This document shows, piece after piece, positions 9,188-17,984 of a stretch of 64,000 nucleotides of DNA. Position 1 is the first letter of the stretch, and each line of letters opens with the position of its first letter. Location: contig NZ_LT984804.1 in assembly GCF_900250115.1 (NCBI RefSeq), positions 1,999,301 through 2,063,300 of the forward strand. The letters are read 5' to 3'. Below the pieces are notes generated by a model. The model worked only from the letters and a program-made list of their open reading frames with translations, did not search any database and was not told where the DNA came from. Source of the stretch: Cupriavidus taiwanensis. Its GTDB lineage: Bacteria; Pseudomonadota; Gammaproteobacteria; Burkholderiales; Burkholderiaceae. The position numbers and the translations under genes were made by a program.

Positions 9188-10846
9188 TCAGACCCGGTTC
9201 CAGTCGAAGGCGGCCTTGTCGCCCTTGCCGTAGACCTTGAGCGCACCCTTGTCGCCGACCGCGTTGGGGCGCTGGAAGATCCAGTTCTGCCACGCGGTCA
9301 GGCGGCCGAAGATGCGGGTGAACATGTTTTCCTGGCCGTTGAAGCGCAGGTTGGCTTCCATGCCGGTGAGCGCGTCGGGCGACATCGCCACGCGCTCTTC
9401 CAGCGCGATGCGGACTTCGTCGGTCCAGTCGATATCGTCGGGATTGGCGGTGACCAGGCCCAGCGCGTAGGCGGCATCGGCGTCGAGCGGCTGGCCGGCC
9501 CTGGCGCGCACGGCATCGAGCGCGGGCTGTTCGTCGTAGAAGCGGCGGCCGAGGCGGCTCTGGCCGGTCGCCATCGGGTACAGGCCGAAGTTGACGTCGG
9601 CCACGGTGATCTTTGGCGCGCGCACCGCGTCGTCGGGCAGCGCCAGGTGGTAGCTGCGGTCGCACGCCAGCGCCAGTTCCAGGAAGGTGCCGGCAAAGCA
9701 GGAGTCCGGCTCGATCAGCGCGAACAGGCTGCGCGACGACACGTCCAGGCGACTCAGCGTGCGGCGCAGCAGCCCGATGGTCTCGCGCACGAACCAGTGG
9801 TCCTTGTGCGCCAGCAGCGTGGCGTCGCTGGCCAGCACCGCGGCGGCATCGCCACCGGTCTTGATCAGCCAGGTGCCGATGTCGAGTTCATTGGTGCGCA
9901 TCGACAGGATCGCGTCTTCCAGTTCGCGCGCCAGTTGCAGCGGGTACCAGTTGGCGCCGGCCCGCACGATTTCATCAATGTTCTGCGGCTGCGTGCCCGT
10001 CGGCGCCTTCACCGTGAAGGTAGCGGTGCGGCCGGCACGGTCGATTTCCACAGTCACGTGCGTATAGCGCAGCGCATCGGCTTCAATGGTGCGCTCGATC
10101 GGCGCGAGCGCGACGCCCTGCGCAGCGGCCGGCCGGTCGCTCTGCGCGGCCAGTGCCAGCGCGCGCTCCTGCACCTTCTGCGCGAACACCGCCGGCTTGG
10201 CAATATCGTCGACCAGGCGCCAGTCCTTGGCGCGCTGGCCGCGCACGCCTTCGGTGGTGGTGCAGAAGATGTCGGCGAGGTCATGGCGCACATGGCGCTT
10301 GTCGGTGACGCGGGTCAGGCCGCCGGTGCCCGGCAGCACACCCAGCAGCGGCACTTCCGGCAGGCTTACCGCCGACGAGCGGTCGTCGACCAGCAGGATC
10401 TCGTCGCAGGCCAGTGCCAGCTCATAGCCGCCGCCGGCGCAGGCGCCGTTGACCGCGGCCAGGAACTTCAGGCCGCTGTGCTGCGAGGAATCCTCGATGC
10501 CGTTGCGGGTCTCGTTGGTGAACTTGCAGAAGTTGACCTTCCAGGCGTGGCTGCTGACGCCGAGCATGAAAATGTTGGCGCCCGAGCAGAACACCTTGTC
10601 CTTGCCGCTGGTGACGACCACGGTGCGCACTTCGGGGTGCTCGAAGCGGATACGGTTGAGCGCGTCGTTCAGTTCGATGTCGACGCCGAGGTCATAGCTG
10701 TTGAGCTTGAGCTTGTAGCCGGGACGCAGGCCGGCGTTCTCGTCGATATCCACCGCCAGCGTGGCGACGGGGCCGTCGAAGGCCAGCTTCAGATGCTTGT
10801 ATTGGGAAGGATCGGTCTGGTAGTCGACGCGGGGGGCGGTGGTCAC
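9188..10846 (-). CDS. boxC: BoxC, 2,3-epoxybenzoyl-CoA dihydrolase
   Basis: Crotonase-superfamily enzyme (552 residues) that opens the epoxide ring hydrolytically, releasing formate and 3,4-dehydroadipyl-CoA semialdehyde. Two enoyl-CoA-hydratase-like halves are seen. The first carries the oxyanion-hole region around FCSGANIFML and NGACAGGGYELALACDE; the second includes the ELALACDRSYHLALPDDAVR stretch. GTG 10846 was chosen because AGGAG lies 8 nt upstream; the longer frame begins inside an operator. It is the first gene of boxCBA and lies behind the predicted promoter at 10907-10936. Confidence 0.95.
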   Translation of the reverse strand: MTTAPRVDYQTDPSQYKHLKLAFDGPVATLAVDIDENAGLRPGYKLKLNSYDLGVDIELNDALNRIRFEHPEVRTVVVTSGKDKVFCSGANIFMLGVSSHAWKVNFCKFTNETRNGIEDSSQHSGLKFLAAVNGACAGGGYELALACDEILLVDDRSSAVSLPEVPLLGVLPGTGGLTRVTDKRHVRHDLADIFCTTTEGVRGQRAKDWRLVDDIAKPAVFAQKVQERALALAAQSDRPAAAQGVALAPIERTIEADALRYTHVTVEIDRAGRTATFTVKAPTGTQPQNIDEIVRAGANWYPLQLARELEDAILSMRTNELDIGTWLIKTGGDAAAVLASDATLLAHKDHWFVRETIGLLRRTLSRLDVSSRSLFALIEPDSCFAGTFLELALACDRSYHLALPDDAVRAPKITVADVNFGLYPMATGQSRLGRRFYDEQPALDAVRARAGQPLDADAAYALGLVTANPDDIDWTDEVRIALEERVAMSPDALTGMEANLRFNGQENMFTRIFGRLTAWQNWIFQRPNAVGDKGALKVYGKGDKAAFDWNRV

Positions 10847-10868
10847 GGCGGGGTCTCCTCTGCGAAAC

Positions 10869-10949
10869 TGCACTATCGTGCATCAACGGGTATCGGCTTG
10901 AGACGAACTATAATTCATCAATCCGATTTTTATCAAGCACTATTGTGCA
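10869..10949 (-). promoter_or_regulatory. boxCBA promoter with two probable BoxR operators
   Basis: Reading leftward, a sigma-70-like promoter TTGATA (10936-10931), 18-bp spacer, TATAGT (10912-10907) points at boxC. Two TGCA-N6-TGCA-type sites bracket it: a perfect one at 10869-10882 (TGCA, CTATCG, TGCA) downstream of the start region, and AGCA, CTATTG, TGCA at 10936-10949 touching the -35 box. Repeated TGCA units are the known operator signature of BzdR/BoxR regulators. The position fits repression released by benzoyl-CoA. Confidence 0.7.
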
Positions 10950-11006
10950 GATTACTCGAGACGTGACCGGCACTGCCCCCGTCGTGGGGTCATTGCGCCA
11001 GCGCCG

Positions 11007-11969
11007 TCACACCGGCATGCGCAACGCCTGCCGCACCAGCTGGCGCAGGACGGCAAAGGTGGCATCGAGCGGCTGCGCGCTGGTGTCCAGCGCAAACTCG
11101 GCCTTGGAATAGAAGGCGGCGCGGCCGTCCAGGATCTGGCGCAGGTCTTCCATGGCCTCCTTGCTGGCCGCCATCGGCCGGAAGTCGCCCTGCGCGCGCA
11201 CCCGCTCCATATGCTGTTCGGGCTCGGCCTGGAGCCACACCGTGGTGCAGTGGGCCAGCAGAAGGTTGAAGGTGGCGGGGTCCGACACCAGGCCGCCGGG
11301 CGTGGCGATCACGGCCTCGGGATAGATCTGGATGGCCTCCTCCAGCGCGCGCCGCTCGTAGCGGCGATAGGCGTTCATGCCGTACAGGCCCTGGATCTCG
11401 GAGATGCTGCAGCCGGCGAATTTCTCGATCTCGCGACTCAGCTCCACGAACGGGAAATCCAGATCCTCGGCCAGCATCCCGCCCAGTGTGGTCTTGCCGG
11501 CGCCGCGCAGGCCGATCAGCGCCACGCGCGGACTGCGCGCGGCCTGGGCCGCATTCTCGCCGCCGGTGCCGAGCAGCTCGCCCACGGCAATGCGCACGCG
11601 CCGCAGCGTGGCTTCGTCGCGGTGTTCCAGCAGCTCGCGCAACAGGATCCATTCCGGCGACGAGGTAGTGACGTCGCCCAGCAGTCCCGCCAGCGAGCAC
11701 TGCAGGGCCTCGGCCACGTGCTGCAGCACCAGGATGGAGGCATTGCCGCTGCCGTATTCGAGGTTGGCCAGATGCCGCTCGGAAACGCCGGCCGCCTGCG
11801 CGGCGGCCTTGCGGGTCAGGCCGCGGCAGGCCCGCTGCGCGCGCACGCGCTCGCCCAGGGACACCAGGAAAGGGTTCTTCTCCGCGGTGTTGGCGGCGGC
11901 GGCGCTTGAACCATCCTGCAGCTCCGCATCCGGGGTTAACCCAGATTCATGCAATATAGTGCTTGACAT
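11007..11969 (-). CDS. boxR: BoxR, XRE-family repressor with shikimate-kinase-like sensor domain
   Basis: A 320-residue regulator. Residues about 38-98 form an XRE/lambda-repressor helix-turn-helix (LTRKAAAQAAGVSERHLANL). Residues about 147 onward resemble shikimate kinase, with P-loop GLRGAGKT at 153-160, and in this family this domain binds benzoyl-CoA. ATG 11969 is taken as start; ATG 11978 is three codons longer. The gene lies 160 bp upstream of boxC in the same direction and diverges from the DUF4863-boxD-bclA unit. Its 5' end overlaps a TGCA-type operator, suggesting autoregulation. Confidence 0.93.
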   Translation of the reverse strand: MSSTILHESGLTPDAELQDGSSAAAANTAEKNPFLVSLGERVRAQRACRGLTRKAAAQAAGVSERHLANLEYGSGNASILVLQHVAEALQCSLAGLLGDVTTSSPEWILLRELLEHRDEATLRRVRIAVGELLGTGGENAAQAARSPRVALIGLRGAGKTTLGGMLAEDLDFPFVELSREIEKFAGCSISEIQGLYGMNAYRRYERRALEEAIQIYPEAVIATPGGLVSDPATFNLLLAHCTTVWLQAEPEQHMERVRAQGDFRPMAASKEAMEDLRQILDGRAAFYSKAEFALDTSAQPLDATFAVLRQLVRQALRMPV

Positions 11970-12012
11970 GATTTCCACGCGGCTCTATTTTTCATACATG
12001 CACAATAATGCA
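11950..12012. promoter_or_regulatory. Divergent boxR / boxD-bclA control region with two TGCA-type operators
   Basis: Sites TGCA-ATATAG-TGCT (11950-11963) and TGCA-CAATAA-TGCA (11999-12012) flank a rightward sigma-70-like promoter, TTGACA (11963-11968), 17-bp spacer, TATTTT (11986-11991). The left site falls within the first codons of boxR and overlaps the -35 box; the right site is near the expected start of transcription of the rightward unit. The same half-site logic is seen before boxC, so one regulator probably controls both units. Confidence 0.68.
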
Positions 12013-12060
12013 TGATGCCAGTGAAGGCAACTGGCGTATCAGACGGAGCCCCTCTTTCCC

Positions 12061-12525
12061 ATGTCACACACTGAATTCCGCAGCCAGGTCGCCCGGCTCA
12101 CCGCGCAACTGGCAGGCCGCCCGCTCGACCCGGCGCTCGATGACTGGCTCAACGCCGAGCACGGCGCGGGCAGCCCCACCTACCAGCAACTGATGGCGTC
12201 ATGCCAGGCCGGCGTGGCCGATGGCTGGCTGTGCAACCGCGCAGGCGGCGGCATCCGCTACGGCCGCATCTTCAAGCCCGCCGACGACCTGCACGGGTTT
12301 TCGGTCGACGTGGTCGACATGCACGACATCGCCGGACCGCACCATATTCATCCCGAGGGCGAGATCGACCTGATCATGCCGCTCGACCGGGACGCGCGTT
12401 TCGACGGCCGCCCCGCCGGCTGGCTGGTGTGCCCGCCGGGCAGCGCCCATCGCCCCACCGTCAGCAATGGCCGCGCGCTGGTGCTTTACCTGCTGCCGCA
12501 AGGCCGCATCGACTTCACCCGCTGA
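12061..12525 (+). CDS. DUF4863 / PnbB-like protein in the box locus
   Basis: A 154-residue protein of the DUF4863 family, which includes 4-hydroxylaminobenzoate lyase (PnbB) of p-nitrobenzoate degraders. A cupin-like metal-binding motif, HHIHPEGE at 94-101, is clear. It is the first gene of the rightward unit, 8 bp ahead of boxD, so it is translated with the benzoyl-CoA genes. Its role there is not established: it could process a substituted benzoate or protect the pathway from a side product. Family resemblance is fairly sure; function is open. Confidence 0.75.
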   Translation: MSHTEFRSQVARLTAQLAGRPLDPALDDWLNAEHGAGSPTYQQLMASCQAGVADGWLCNRAGGGIRYGRIFKPADDLHGFSVDVVDMHDIAGPHHIHPEGEIDLIMPLDRDARFDGRPAGWLVCPPGSAHRPTVSNGRALVLYLLPQGRIDFTR

Positions 12526-12533
12526 GGACTGCC

Positions 12534-14081
12534 ATGACCGAACTGCTTTCCAACTATCTCGGCGGCGAATGGCAGGCCGGCAGCGGCAGCGGCACGCCCC
12601 TGTTCGATCCCGTGCTGGGCGATGAACTGGTGCGGGTCGATGCCAGCGGCCTGGACCTCGCCGCCGGCTTTGCCTTCGCGCGCGAACAGGGCGGCGCCGC
12701 GCTGCGGGCGCTGAGCTACCGCCAGCGTGCCGCGCTGCTGGGTGAAGTCGTCAAGGTGCTGCAGGCCAGCCGCGATGCCTATTACGAGATTGCCACCGCG
12801 AACAGCGGCACCGTGAAGAACGATTCCGCGGTCGATATCGATGGCGGCATCTTTACGCTGGGCACCTATGCGAAGCTGGGCGATACGCTTGGCGACCGCC
12901 ACTACCTGCTCGACGGCGAGGCCGCTCGGCTGGGCAAGGATCCGCTGTTCCAGTCGCAGCACGTGCTGGTGCCCACGCGCGGCGTGGCGCTGTTTATCAA
13001 CGCCTTCAACTTCCCGGGCTGGGGGCTGTGGGAAAAGGCGGCCCCGGCGCTGCTGGCCGGCGTGCCGGTGATCGTCAAACCCGCCACCGCCACGGCCTGG
13101 CTGACCCAGCGCATGGTGCGCGACGTGGTCGAGGCCGGCGTGCTGCCAGCGGGCGCGCTGTCGGTCATCTGCGGCAGCTCGGCGGGACTGCTGGACCAGC
13201 TGCAGCCGTTCGACGTGGTGTCTTTCACCGGCTCGGCCGATACCGCGGCGGTGATCCGCTCGCATCCAGCCATCGCGCAGCGCTCGGTGCGCGTGAATAT
13301 CGAGGCGGACAGCATCAACAGCGCGCTGCTGCTGCCGCAGGCCGAGCCGGACACCGCCGCGTTCGACCTGCTGGTGAAGGAAGTGGTGCGCGAGATGACG
13401 GTCAAGTCCGGCCAGAAATGCACCGCGATCCGCCGCGTGTTCGTGCCCGCGGCACTCTACGGGCAGGCCGCCGAAGCGATCGGCGCGCGGCTGTCGAAAG
13501 TCACCGTCGGCAATCCGCGCCATGACGAGGTGCGCATGGGCGCGCTGGTCAGCCGCGCGCAGTTCGATGCGGTCACCGCAGGGCTTGCGGCGTTGCGCCA
13601 GCACGCACAGGTGCTGCATGACGGCACGCGCCAGCGGCTGGTCGACGCCGATCCGGCCGTGGCCTGCTGCATCGGGCCGACGCTGCTCGGCGTCAGCGAT
13701 GCCGATGCGGCCGCGGTGGTGCATGACACCGAGGTGTTTGGCCCGGTCGCCACGCTGCTGCCCTATCGCGACACCCCGCATGCGCTCGCGCTGGTGCGCC
13801 GCGGCCAGGGCTCGCTGGTGGCTTCGCTCTATGGCAGCGACGCGGCCGCGCTCGGCGCTGCCGCGCTGGAACTGGCAGACAGCCATGGGCGCGTGCATGT
13901 GATATCGCCCGAGGTGGCGCAGCTGCACACCGGCCACGGCAACGTCATGCCGCAATCGCTGCACGGCGGCCCGGGCCGCGCCGGCGGCGGCGAAGAGCTG
14001 GGCGGCCTGCGCGCCCTGCACTTTTATCACCGCCGCAGCGCGATCCAGGCCAGCACCGCGGTGCTCGGCAGCCTGGCCTGA
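12534..14081 (+). CDS. boxD: BoxD, 3,4-dehydroadipyl-CoA semialdehyde dehydrogenase
   Basis: NADP-type aldehyde dehydrogenase (515 residues) acting on the product of BoxC. The start MTELLSNYLGGEWQAGSGSG has GAGG about 7 nt upstream. Visible motifs are the cofactor region INAFNFPGWGLWEKAAPALL, the loop DVVSFTGSAD and the catalytic Cys in KSGQKCTAIRR. It belongs to the unit DUF4863-boxD-bclA-MFS and is controlled by the TGCA-operator region upstream. Length and motif order are normal. Confidence 0.93.
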   Translation: MTELLSNYLGGEWQAGSGSGTPLFDPVLGDELVRVDASGLDLAAGFAFAREQGGAALRALSYRQRAALLGEVVKVLQASRDAYYEIATANSGTVKNDSAVDIDGGIFTLGTYAKLGDTLGDRHYLLDGEAARLGKDPLFQSQHVLVPTRGVALFINAFNFPGWGLWEKAAPALLAGVPVIVKPATATAWLTQRMVRDVVEAGVLPAGALSVICGSSAGLLDQLQPFDVVSFTGSADTAAVIRSHPAIAQRSVRVNIEADSINSALLLPQAEPDTAAFDLLVKEVVREMTVKSGQKCTAIRRVFVPAALYGQAAEAIGARLSKVTVGNPRHDEVRMGALVSRAQFDAVTAGLAALRQHAQVLHDGTRQRLVDADPAVACCIGPTLLGVSDADAAAVVHDTEVFGPVATLLPYRDTPHALALVRRGQGSLVASLYGSDAAALGAAALELADSHGRVHVISPEVAQLHTGHGNVMPQSLHGGPGRAGGGEELGGLRALHFYHRRSAIQASTAVLGSLA

Positions 14082-14168
14082 CCGATCCGGCCCCCGCAAT
14101 TTTTTCCCGCGTCGCCACATCCGCATGGCGGCGCGGCACACCGTACCTCAGCAACGGGGAGACAACCC

Positions 14169-15773
14169 ATGCACGCCACGAACGCAGCGCCACCGGTCCG
14201 GCCACCCGGCACCCCCTTCAACTTTGCCGCGCACCTGCTCGACTGCAATGCCGCGCGCCCCGGCAAGGTGGCTTATCTCGACGACGATGGCCAGCTCAGC
14301 TATGGCGAACTCGAGCAGCGGGTGCGGCGCCTGGCCGCGGCGCTGCTCGGCGCCGGCATCCGCCGCGAAGAGCGCGTGCTGCTGTTGATGCACGACTGCA
14401 CCGACTGGCCGGTATGCTTCCTTGGCGCGATGTACGCCGGCATCGTTCCGGTGGCCGTCAACACCTTGCTGACCGCCGACGACTACGCCTACATGCTGCA
14501 GCACAGCCGCGCCCAGGCGGTGCTGGTCTCGGCCGCGCTGCTGCCGGTATTGCAGGACGCGCTGGCGCGGCCCGGGCACGAGGTGCAGCAGGTGCTGGTG
14601 TCGCGTGCGCAAGCAGCCTTGCCCGATGGCATGGCGGCGCTGGAACCGGCGCTGGCCGCGCAGGCACCGCTGCCGGCGCCCGCCGCCACCGGCTGCGACG
14701 ATCCCGGCTTCTGGCTCTATTCGTCGGGCTCGACCGGCCAGCCCAAGGGCGTGGTGCACAGCCACGCCAACCCCTACTGGACCGCGGCGCTCTATGCCGG
14801 GCCGGTGCTCGGCCTGAACGAGCAGGATGTGTGCTTCTCCGCGGCCAAGCTGTATTTCGCCTACGGGCTCGGCAACGGCCTCAGCTTTCCGCTCAGCGTC
14901 GGCGCCACGGTGGTGTTGATGGCCGAGCGCCCCACGCCCGATGCCACCTTCCGCCGCTGGCTGCAGCACCGGCCCACGGTGTTCTTCGGCGCGCCGACCG
15001 GCTATGCCGGCCTGCTCGCGTCGCCGGCGCTGCCGGCCCGCGCCGAGGTCGCGCTGCGGCTGTGCTCGTCGGCCGGCGAAGCGCTGCCGGCCGACCTCGG
15101 CGAGCGTTTCACCGCGCATTTCGGCTGCGAGATCATCGACGGCATCGGCTCCACCGAGATGCTGCATATCTTCCTGTCCAACCGCCCCGGCCAGGTGCGC
15201 TACGGCACCACAGGCTGGCCGGTGCCGGGCTACAGCGTCGAGCTGCGCGACGAAGACGGGCGTGCCGTGCCCGACGGCGAGATCGGCGACCTGTATATCC
15301 AGGGCCCCAGCGCCGCGATGATGTACTGGGCCAACCGCGAGAAATCGCGCGAGACCTTCCGCGGCGGCTGGACCAAGAGCGGCGACAAGTACGTGCGCAA
15401 CCCCGACGGCAGCTACAGCTACGCCGGACGCAGCGACGACATGCTCAAGGTCAGCGGCATCTATGTGTCGCCGTTCGAGGTCGAGGCCACGCTGGTTCAG
15501 CACCCCGCGGTGCTGGAAGCCGCGGTGATTGGCGTGCCCGACCAGGACGGCCTGGTCAAGACCAAGGCCTTCGTGGTGCTGAAAGCGGGCGCGCAGTTGC
15601 GCGAGGACGAACTGAAGGCCTTCGTCAAGGAACGCCTGGCCGCCTGGAAGTACCCGCGCACGATCGCCTTCGTCGAGGCGCTGCCCAAGACCGCCACCGG
15701 CAAGATCCAGCGCTTCCTGCTGCGCGAACGAGAACTGCAGGCCGCCGCAGAGCGTGCCGCCGCGGTGGCGTGA
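14169..15773 (+). CDS. bclA: BclA, benzoate-CoA ligase
   Basis: AMP-forming ligase (534 residues) that makes benzoyl-CoA from benzoate, CoA and ATP, the entry step of the box pathway. It has the P-loop-like YSSGSTGQPKGVV at 184-196, the A5-type motif GIGSTEMLHIF and the catalytic lysine K512 in TATGKIQRF. ATG 14169 follows a GGGGAGAC ribosome site. It lies 87 bp after boxD and 47 bp before the transporter. The benzoate assignment rests on context as well as family resemblance; 2-aminobenzoate or fluorobenzoates could also be substrates. Confidence 0.93.
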   Translation: MHATNAAPPVRPPGTPFNFAAHLLDCNAARPGKVAYLDDDGQLSYGELEQRVRRLAAALLGAGIRREERVLLLMHDCTDWPVCFLGAMYAGIVPVAVNTLLTADDYAYMLQHSRAQAVLVSAALLPVLQDALARPGHEVQQVLVSRAQAALPDGMAALEPALAAQAPLPAPAATGCDDPGFWLYSSGSTGQPKGVVHSHANPYWTAALYAGPVLGLNEQDVCFSAAKLYFAYGLGNGLSFPLSVGATVVLMAERPTPDATFRRWLQHRPTVFFGAPTGYAGLLASPALPARAEVALRLCSSAGEALPADLGERFTAHFGCEIIDGIGSTEMLHIFLSNRPGQVRYGTTGWPVPGYSVELRDEDGRAVPDGEIGDLYIQGPSAAMMYWANREKSRETFRGGWTKSGDKYVRNPDGSYSYAGRSDDMLKVSGIYVSPFEVEATLVQHPAVLEAAVIGVPDQDGLVKTKAFVVLKAGAQLREDELKAFVKERLAAWKYPRTIAFVEALPKTATGKIQRFLLRERELQAAAERAAAVA

Positions 15774-15820
15774 GCGGCAACGCCGCCCTGCCGCACCCCC
15801 CAACCATCCGGAGACAAACC

Positions 15821-17188
15821 ATGCGTCAGATCGATGTCCACCAGCTGGCCGACACGGCCGGCTTCAACCGCTTCCATGCGCTGATCCTGTTCTGGTGCGC
15901 GCTGATCATCATCTTCGACGGCTATGACCTGGCCGTGGCCGGCATCGCGCTGCCGTCGATCATGAAGGAGATGGGCGTGACCGCCACCAGCGCGGGCTTC
16001 ATGGTCAGCTCGGCACTGTTCGGCATGATGTTCGGCGCGATCTTTCTCGGCACCGTGGCCGACCGCATCGGGCGCCGGCGCGCCATCGCCATCTGCGTGG
16101 CGCTGTTCAGCGTGTTCACCGCGGCGGCGGGCCTGACCAGCGATCCGGTCAGCTTCAGCGTCACGCGCTTCCTGGCGGGGCTGGGCATCGGCGGGGTGAT
16201 GCCCAACGTGGTCGCGCAGATGACCGAGTATTCGCCGCGCAAGCTGCGCGGCACGCTGGTGACGCTGATGTTCAGCGGCTATTCGGTCGGCGGCATGCTC
16301 GCCGCGCTGCTGGGCAAGGGGCTGATCGAAAGCTACGGCTGGCAGTCGGTGTTCCTCGCCGCCGGCCTGCCGGTGGTGCTGATCCCGGTGGTGCTGCGCG
16401 CGCTGCCCGAGTCGATGCCTTACCTGATCCGCACCGGCCAGACCGCCGCGCTGCAGTCGGTGGTGTCGCGGCTGGCGCCGTCGCATCGCCCCCAGGCCGG
16501 CGATGTCTTCGTGCTCCCCGCCGACGACGGCGATGCCCGCGCGGCCGGCGGCACGCCGATCCGCCGCCTGTTCCAGGACGGGCGCGGCGTCAGCACGGTG
16601 ATGTTCTGGGTCGCGTTCTTCATGTGCTTGTTCATGGTCTACGCGCTCAGTTCGTGGCTGACCAAGCTGATGGCGGGCGCGGGCTACAGCCTGGGCTCGG
16701 CGCTGACTTTCGTGCTGGTGCTGAATTTCGGCGCGATGCTGGGCGCGATCGGCGGCGGCTGGCTGGCCGACCGGCTGCCGATCAAGCACGTGCTGGTCGG
16801 CATGTATGCGCTGGCGGCGGTGTCGATCACGCTGCTGGGCTATCCGATGCCGAGCGCCGCGCTGTTCGTGGTGGTGGGCCTGGCGGGCGCGTCCACCATC
16901 GGCACGCAGATCGTCACCTATGCCTACGCGGGCCAGTTCTACCCGATCGCGGTGCGCGGTACCGGCATCGGCTGGGCCTCGGGCGTGGGCCGCAGCGGCG
17001 CCATCCTGGCACCGATCGTGATTGGCGTGCTGGTGGGGATGTCGCTGCCGCTGCAGCAGAATTTCATGGCAATGGCAATCCCGGCGGTGATCGCGGCAGG
17101 TGCGGTGTCGATGATCAACCACCGGCGCTCGGCCTCGGCGCAGGCCGAAGCGGGGGCGCCGGTGCGAGCGGTGGTAAAAGGAGCCTGA
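15821..17188 (+). CDS. MFS aromatic acid:H+ symporter (BenK/PcaK-like)
   Basis: A 455-residue, 12-helix major facilitator protein of the aromatic acid:H+ symporter family. The helix-1 signature FDGYDLAVAGIALPSI and the loop GTVADRIGRRRAI are typical of BenK/PcaK/MhbT-type carriers. GGAGAC precedes the ATG. As the last gene of the DUF4863-boxD-bclA unit it most likely imports benzoate. The following hairpin repeat at 17212-17247 probably ends the transcript. Confidence 0.88.
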   Translation: MRQIDVHQLADTAGFNRFHALILFWCALIIIFDGYDLAVAGIALPSIMKEMGVTATSAGFMVSSALFGMMFGAIFLGTVADRIGRRRAIAICVALFSVFTAAAGLTSDPVSFSVTRFLAGLGIGGVMPNVVAQMTEYSPRKLRGTLVTLMFSGYSVGGMLAALLGKGLIESYGWQSVFLAAGLPVVLIPVVLRALPESMPYLIRTGQTAALQSVVSRLAPSHRPQAGDVFVLPADDGDARAAGGTPIRRLFQDGRGVSTVMFWVAFFMCLFMVYALSSWLTKLMAGAGYSLGSALTFVLVLNFGAMLGAIGGGWLADRLPIKHVLVGMYALAAVSITLLGYPMPSAALFVVVGLAGASTIGTQIVTYAYAGQFYPIAVRGTGIGWASGVGRSGAILAPIVIGVLVGMSLPLQQNFMAMAIPAVIAAGAVSMINHRRSASAQAEAGAPVRAVVKGA

Positions 17189-17211
17189 GGGAGCTCGACC
17201 GTCGCTTGCGT

Positions 17212-17247
17212 GCCCTCTCTCCCGCTTGCGGGAGAGAGGAGCAAACC
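17212..17247. repeat. Solo hairpin of the dispersed repeat family; likely terminator
   Basis: CCTCTCTCCCGC, turn TT, GCGGGAGAGAGG followed by AGCAAACC: the right-hand end of the composite repeat alone. It lies between the convergent transporter and hydrolase genes, where a bidirectional terminator is expected. Confidence 0.72.
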
Positions 17248-17270
17248 GGCAGCGTACCGGGCTGCACGGC

Positions 17271-17897
17271 TTACTTGCCGCCCTTCACCGTCGTATAAGC
17301 CGTAATCAGATTCCGGTAGTCCGGGATATGGTTCGAGAACAGCGTGCCCAGCCCTTCGATGTCGTTGCGCCAGTCGCGATGCAGTTCGCAGGCCACGCCG
17401 AACCATGTCATCAGCTGCGCGCCGGCCTCGGACATCCGTCGCCAGGCCGAATCGCGCGTCAGTTCATTGAAGGTGCCCGAGGCATCGGTCACGACGAACA
17501 CTTCAAAGCCTTCTTCAAGCGCCGACAGCGCCGGGAATGCCACGCATACCTCGGTGACCACGCCGGCGATCAGCAACTGCTTCTTGCCGGTGGCGCGCAC
17601 GGCCGCGACGAAGTCCTCGTTGTCCCAGGCATTGATCTGGCCGGGGCGCGGAATGAACGGCGCATCCGGGAACATGGCCTTGAGTTCGGGCACCAGCGGC
17701 CCGTTGGGGCCGTCCTCGAAACTGGTGGTCAGCACCGTCGGCAGCTTGAAGTACTTGGCCAGGTCGGCCAGCGCCAGCACGTTGTTCTTGAACCGGTCGG
17801 GCTCGATGTCCCGCACCAGCGACAGCAGGCCGGCCTGGTGGTCGACCATCAGCACGGCTGCCTGGGTCTTGTCCAGGCGCTTGTAGGGCTTGCTCAT
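17271..17897 (-). CDS. Isochorismatase-family hydrolase (YcaC-like), copy A
   Basis: A 208-residue cysteine hydrolase fold protein. The catalytic Asp lies in MVDHQAGLL and the catalytic Cys in VVTEVCVAFPAL, followed by VVTDASGT. ATG 17897 has GGAG 8 nt upstream. It resembles YcaC-type hydrolases of unknown substrate more than nicotinamidase. The neighbour at 17985-18662 is a paralogue in the same orientation, 87 bp away, and the pair probably forms one unit controlled by the divergent LysR gene. Confidence 0.85.
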   Translation of the reverse strand: MSKPYKRLDKTQAAVLMVDHQAGLLSLVRDIEPDRFKNNVLALADLAKYFKLPTVLTTSFEDGPNGPLVPELKAMFPDAPFIPRPGQINAWDNEDFVAAVRATGKKQLLIAGVVTEVCVAFPALSALEEGFEVFVVTDASGTFNELTRDSAWRRMSEAGAQLMTWFGVACELHRDWRNDIEGLGTLFSNHIPDYRNLITAYTTVKGGK

Positions 17898-17984
17898 GAT
17901 GTGCTCCGATGGATGGAAGCGGTGCGGACGCACGCCGGCGCCGCGAGCCCGCCGCCATGGGGTGAGGCCGTTGCCGGCCGGTCG

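Noticed and set aside
14414..15820. Long N-terminal extension of the MFS transporter through bclA
   Set aside because: The extension is an out-of-frame reading of bclA; ATG 15821 with GGAGAC upstream gives the normal transporter start.
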